8,350 nucleotides of DNA, taken from positions 1-8,350 of the forward strand of contig JASHRR010000479.1 in assembly GCA_030037185.1 (NCBI GenBank), given 5' to 3'. Below, one piece after another: positions 6,310-8,350 of this stretch. The notes under the pieces are model-generated. The model did no database searches. It was not told the origin of the DNA and saw only the letters and a program-made list of their open reading frames with translations. Position 1 is the stretch's first letter, and every line of letters begins with the position of its first letter. Source of the DNA: Xanthobacteraceae bacterium. GTDB taxonomy: Bacteria; Pseudomonadota; Alphaproteobacteria; Rhizobiales; Xanthobacteraceae. A program made the translations under genes and the position numbers.

Positions 6310-6392
6310 TGACAATTATGGCCGCGGGAACTGGAAAGCAATCGAGAGGTGATCAGCGTGAGCAGAAGGCGCGCGGCGTTCGAGCTTCGCCT

Positions 6393-7202
6393 TCATTCGA
6401 GGGGAATTGCAATTTTGCAGCACGCGCCAGTGGGTGGGAATGTGAGATCGACGGTTCCGCCAAGCTCGTAAGGAATGAGATCGCGGATGAGGCTTAATCC
6501 ATAACCGGATTGGACCGGAGCCGTGATCAGCGAACCGCCAAGCTCGCGCCACGTGATCGTCAGGATCGGAGCTGCATCGTCGGTGCGATCCCAGCTCATC
6601 GACACTCTGCCGTCCGGGCTCGACAGGGCGCCGTGCTTTGCGGCATTGGTCACTAGCTCATGAATCACCATGGCGACCGCCTGGGTCTGCGCGGTGCTGA
6701 GCGTGACGTTCGGACCGCTGATCGTCGTATTTGCGTCAGTCGTGTAGGGCGCAAGCTGGAAACGAATAAGGTCGGCAAGGCTCACGCCGTCCCAGCGGCC
6801 TTGGCTTAGGAGCGCGTGAGCGGTTGCAATCGATTGAATGCGGCCGTCGAGCGCGTTGACGAACTCGTCAATGGTCCCGCTGGCCCGGCGCGTATGCCTG
6901 ACGACGGCAGCGACGCGCGCCAGCACGTTTTTGACGCGATGGTTGAGTTCGGAGATCACTAGGTCTTGGCGCTTTTCAGACCGCTTGGGCCGCGTAATAT
7001 GGCGGGTCAAGCCCTTGACGCGAAAAAGGCCGCCGGCCGCTTCAAATTCGGCCCGTGAGGTTTGATCGTCCGCGGCAACTCGCTCCAGGGGCTGACCGTC
7101 GGGACGGTTTGGGGTGCGCCGCAGCGCGGCTACAAGGGGATCATTTCGGTCGACTGCTAGGCGGACGAGAACGTCTATCACGAACAATACGCAGCGTTTC
7201 AT
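6393..7202 (-). CDS. HWE-family sensor histidine kinase, apparently lacking its sensor domain
   Basis: This is a predicted soluble two-component kinase of 269 residues. The phosphoacceptor box is ISELNHRVKNVLARV with His88. The ATP-binding region has HELVTNAAKHGAL (181-193, Asn186), the family signature WRE at 218-220, and GYGLSLIRDLIPYELGG (233-249), placing it in the HWE group. The catalytic part looks complete. In front of it, residues 50-80 (AEFEAAGGLFRVKGLTRHIT) look like the last strand of a PAS/PAC domain, but the remainder of that domain is absent. Residues 1-48 match nothing I recognise. No membrane segment is present. The ATG at 7202 has no ribosome site, so the start is uncertain, and the gene may be a truncated remnant. 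No response regulator lies nearby. Confidence 0.8.
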   Translation of the reverse strand: MKRCVLFVIDVLVRLAVDRNDPLVAALRRTPNRPDGQPLERVAADDQTSRAEFEAAGGLFRVKGLTRHITRPKRSEKRQDLVISELNHRVKNVLARVAAVVRHTRRASGTIDEFVNALDGRIQSIATAHALLSQGRWDGVSLADLIRFQLAPYTTDANTTISGPNVTLSTAQTQAVAMVIHELVTNAAKHGALSSPDGRVSMSWDRTDDAAPILTITWRELGGSLITAPVQSGYGLSLIRDLIPYELGGTVDLTFPPTGACCKIAIPLE

Positions 7203-7356
7203 CTGGCGAGGGGCGGGCCGCTAGGGATCACAACCAACGTCACGACGACGCGAAGCACGGTGACGAAATTCCGAGCGACGTCTCGCCGAGCCGAATAGGA
7301 AATATCATTCTTAGAGCGCGTTCGGGTCAGGTTTAAGCTCCCGGCACCTCAGCCGG

Positions 7357-7445
7357 CGTCGTGGCCGGGCTTGTCCCGGCCACCTCGATTGTTCTTGCTC
7401 TGTGCCTCGACATTCGCGGTCGCCGGGACAAGCTTGGCGACGACT
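7357..7445. repeat. REP-like compound palindrome (Bradyrhizobium-type intergenic repeat)
   Basis: A perfect nine-base stem GTGGCCGGG/CCCGGCCAC (7361-7369 and 7375-7383, loop CTTGT) is followed 36 bases later by a second stem GTCGCC/GGCGAC (7419-7424 and 7436-7441). The outer flanks GTCGT (7358-7362) and ACGAC (7440-7444) also pair. The second arm contains GCCGGGACAAGC, complementary to the first arm's core, so the whole unit can fold as one long cruciform. This layout matches the intergenic palindromes I remember as abundant in Bradyrhizobium and Rhodopseudomonas genomes. The second stem has drifted from the usual CCCGGGC form, so this copy is old. Confidence 0.7.
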
Positions 7446-7545
7446 CGGGTGTTTCAACCGGATCGAAATCCGCTGTAGCAGTTCGAAGCTGCGGGAGTGC
7501 TCCACTCTGGCTGCCGGTATCGTAGATATAAAAGCTGCAAACGAG

Positions 7546-7574
7546 CTGACAAAACTCGACTGTGAATAAGATAT
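7546..7574 (+). promoter_or_regulatory. Weak candidate promoter
   Basis: CTGACA (7546-7551) and AGATAT (7569-7574) are spaced 17 bases apart on the plus strand. They lie about 90 bases ahead of the possible small ORF at 7667 and 300 ahead of the small-gene pair. The match is moderate and could be chance in this AT-richer stretch. Confidence 0.2.
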
Positions 7575-7666
7575 ATTGTGCAGCAACCCGTGGCTATGGG
7601 CATCTGGCGTGAGTGCCTGTTGCGCTGCCATCCAACCCTGGACTATTCGCTCATATCAGGAGGCTC

Positions 7667-7819
7667 GTGAATAACGTAGTAGTCTATATTATAGACCAGA
7701 TACTTGAAATTCCGCGTCTCATCGCTACGCCACGAACAGTGACAAACTGCCACGTCTTCAACGGACAATATTCGCCGCAGAATGCTGTGACCTCAAATCG
7801 CGTTCTAATCCCGGGTTAA
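7667..7819 (+). CDS. Possible small hypothetical protein (50 aa)
   Basis: A GTG at 7667 follows a perfect AGGAGG (7658-7663), but with only three bases between them, which is shorter than ideal. The reading VNNVVVYIIDQILEIPRLIA and onward to a TAA at 7817-7819 resembles no family I know and has no signal peptide or clear membrane helix. The same frame is open from 7613, so a longer form is possible. The palindrome at 7682-7696 lies inside its first codons, and codon third positions are not GC-rich. It may therefore be spurious. Confidence 0.22.
   Translation: MNNVVVYIIDQILEIPRLIATPRTVTNCHVFNGQYSPQNAVTSNRVLIPG
7682..7696. promoter_or_regulatory. Perfect palindrome GTCTATA-T-TATAGAC
   Basis: Seven-base arms meet around a single central T. 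It is the right size and symmetry for a dimeric regulator site. It lies about 185 bases upstream of the two-gene cluster at 7881 and within the first codons of the doubtful ORF at 7667. No regulator can be named. Confidence 0.3.
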
Positions 7820-7880
7820 CGGGAACGGACACTTGCGTGTGCCTACATGGCCATCTTGCAGGGAGAGCGGAGGAGACACA

Positions 7881-8006
7881 ATGAACATGATATGCAGCAT
7901 CATACGAGAAGCATTATCGTTCTGTCTGAGTTTTGCGAGAGAAAGCATGAAACGAACGGCAGCCTTGATTGCATTCTGTTGCTTGAGCGTTAGGGGGAGA
8001 GAATGA
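7881..8006 (+). CDS. Small hypothetical protein, 41 aa, first of an overlapping pair
   Basis: The ATG at 7881 has a strong ribosome site (GGAGGAG, six to seven bases upstream), which is the main reason to believe the gene. The peptide MNMICSIIREALSFCLSFAR continues through a basic ESMKRTA into a second hydrophobic run AALIAFCCLSV, with four cysteines in total. It could be a tiny membrane protein or a leader peptide. An internal MKRTAALIAFCCLS at residues 23-36 looks like the start of an exported protein, so the ORF may be a fusion or relic. Its stop codon overlaps the next start as ATGA (8003-8006), indicating translational coupling. I do not recognise a family. Confidence 0.45.
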   Translation: MNMICSIIREALSFCLSFARESMKRTAALIAFCCLSVRGRE

Positions 8007-8200
8007 CAATCGTTGCAATTCTCTTCGCCGTCGGAGCATATGGAGAGCTTTACGTTGCCCTTGGCGAGCGTAGTCCATGGGGCACACTGTTCGTTGCAGT
8101 TGTCCTAGCCTGCCTGTCTTATGCCGCGGGTCGCATGGTGGTCGCGGAAGCCGCAACCGTCAACGTAATGGCGAGCGGTTCTCAGCGCGCAGTACCATGA
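8003..8200 (+). CDS. Small hypothetical membrane protein, 65 aa
   Basis: The ATG overlaps the stop of the upstream small gene (ATGA) and also has its own ribosome site AGGGGGAG a few bases upstream. The protein has two hydrophobic stretches, about residues 2-20 (IVAILFAVGAYGELYVAL) and 26-47 (WGTLFVAVVLACLSYAAGRMVV). They are joined by a short charged turn (GERSP) and followed by a polar tail, so it is probably a two-helix inner-membrane hairpin. It belongs to no family I can name. Its 3' end overlaps a convergent minus-strand ORF by 41 bases. Confidence 0.55.
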   Translation: MTIVAILFAVGAYGELYVALGERSPWGTLFVAVVLACLSYAAGRMVVAEAATVNVMASGSQRAVP

Positions 8201-8342
8201 GGCCAATCAGCCACCGGATTGCCCGCTCGCTCTCGGTAAGCGTCATCGGTCCGGCCAGCTCCCCTGCTGCCAAGTAAACATGCCACCGCACAGTCCGGTG
8301 AGCGTACACTGGGCAATTGTCCAGCTTTCGATCTACTATCAT
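8160..8342 (-). CDS. Possible small hypothetical protein (60 aa), convergent
   Basis: The reading begins MIVDRKLDNCPVYAHRTVRW and ends LMVLRAENRSPLR. Composition is protein-like, about two thirds of third codon positions are G or C as expected in this genome type, and the C-terminal half (SERAIRWLIGLMVLRAE) could form an amphipathic helix. Only eight bases precede the ATG in the window, so the ribosome site cannot be judged. A start at the internal methionine, residue 33, is possible. No family is recognised. The 41-base overlap with the small membrane protein gene on the other strand is unusual but not impossible. Confidence 0.35.
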   Translation of the reverse strand: MIVDRKLDNCPVYAHRTVRWHVYLAAGELAGPMTLTESERAIRWLIGLMVLRAENRSPLR

Positions 8343-8350
8343 GCGTCTAA

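Larger units (their letters stand above)
5884..6392. other. Intergenic region between exbB and the histidine kinase gene
   Basis: Besides the candidate exbB promoter and the small fossil, I find no gene here. Overlapping short inverted repeats GAGTA-GTG-TACTC and TAGTG-N5-CACTA occur at 6061-6078. The stretch 6310-6392 shows neither a terminator nor an open frame with a good ribosome site. Confidence 0.5.
7203..7880. other. Largely non-coding stretch right of the kinase
   Basis: It holds the REP-like palindrome, a possible promoter, the small palindrome at 7682-7696 and one weak small ORF. Other open frames cross the palindromic repeat or lack ribosome sites and are not supported. Base composition becomes less GC-rich from about 7490 onward. 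Confidence 0.5.

Noticed and set aside
7311..7631. Minus-strand frame of 106 codons
   Set aside because: It runs straight through the REP-like palindrome, and its arginine-rich middle is the translation of that repeat.

Overview
The window looks like accessory DNA from a high-GC alphaproteobacterium, most likely Bradyrhizobium or a close relative. That rests on GC-rich codon use, an HWE-family histidine kinase, a long proline-rich TonB receptor N-terminus, and an intergenic palindrome with the core GTGGCCGGG-N5-CCCGGCCAC. The genus is an inference from pattern memory, not from a search.

Layout. Bases 1-400 are insertion-sequence debris: the 5' end of an apparent IS701-family transposase running off the left edge, abutting a frameshifted scrap of an IS110-family transposase. 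Bases 400-834 hold no intact gene, only a probable fossil of a small rhizobial protein and a strong hairpin. Bases 835-5883 are the functional core, all on the minus strand in transcription order exbB-exbD-tonB, then a 0.5 kb AT-rich gap, then a TonB-dependent receptor of the siderophore type. Bases 5884-6392 hold a candidate promoter for exbB and another frameshifted small-gene fossil. An HWE histidine kinase without a recognisable sensor domain or partner regulator follows (6393-7202, minus). Bases 7203-7880 are largely non-coding, with the REP-like palindrome and a small AT-rich palindrome. The right end carries two tiny overlapping plus-strand genes (7881-8200) and a convergent small minus-strand ORF.

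How it works together. ExbB and ExbD form the proton-driven inner-membrane motor, TonB carries the energy across the periplasm, and the outer-membrane receptor uses it to import a ligand, probably a ferric siderophore. The cassette therefore appears to carry both transporter and energiser. The receptor seems to have its own promoter region, with repeated TATACTAT elements that may be an operator. No sigma factor, anti-sigma factor, siderophore synthesis gene or periplasmic/ABC import gene is present.

I do not see a clearly new biological system. The points most worth checking are the AT-rich control region of the receptor, the sensor-less HWE kinase, the overlapping small-gene pair, and the several frameshifted fossils around the iron cassette.
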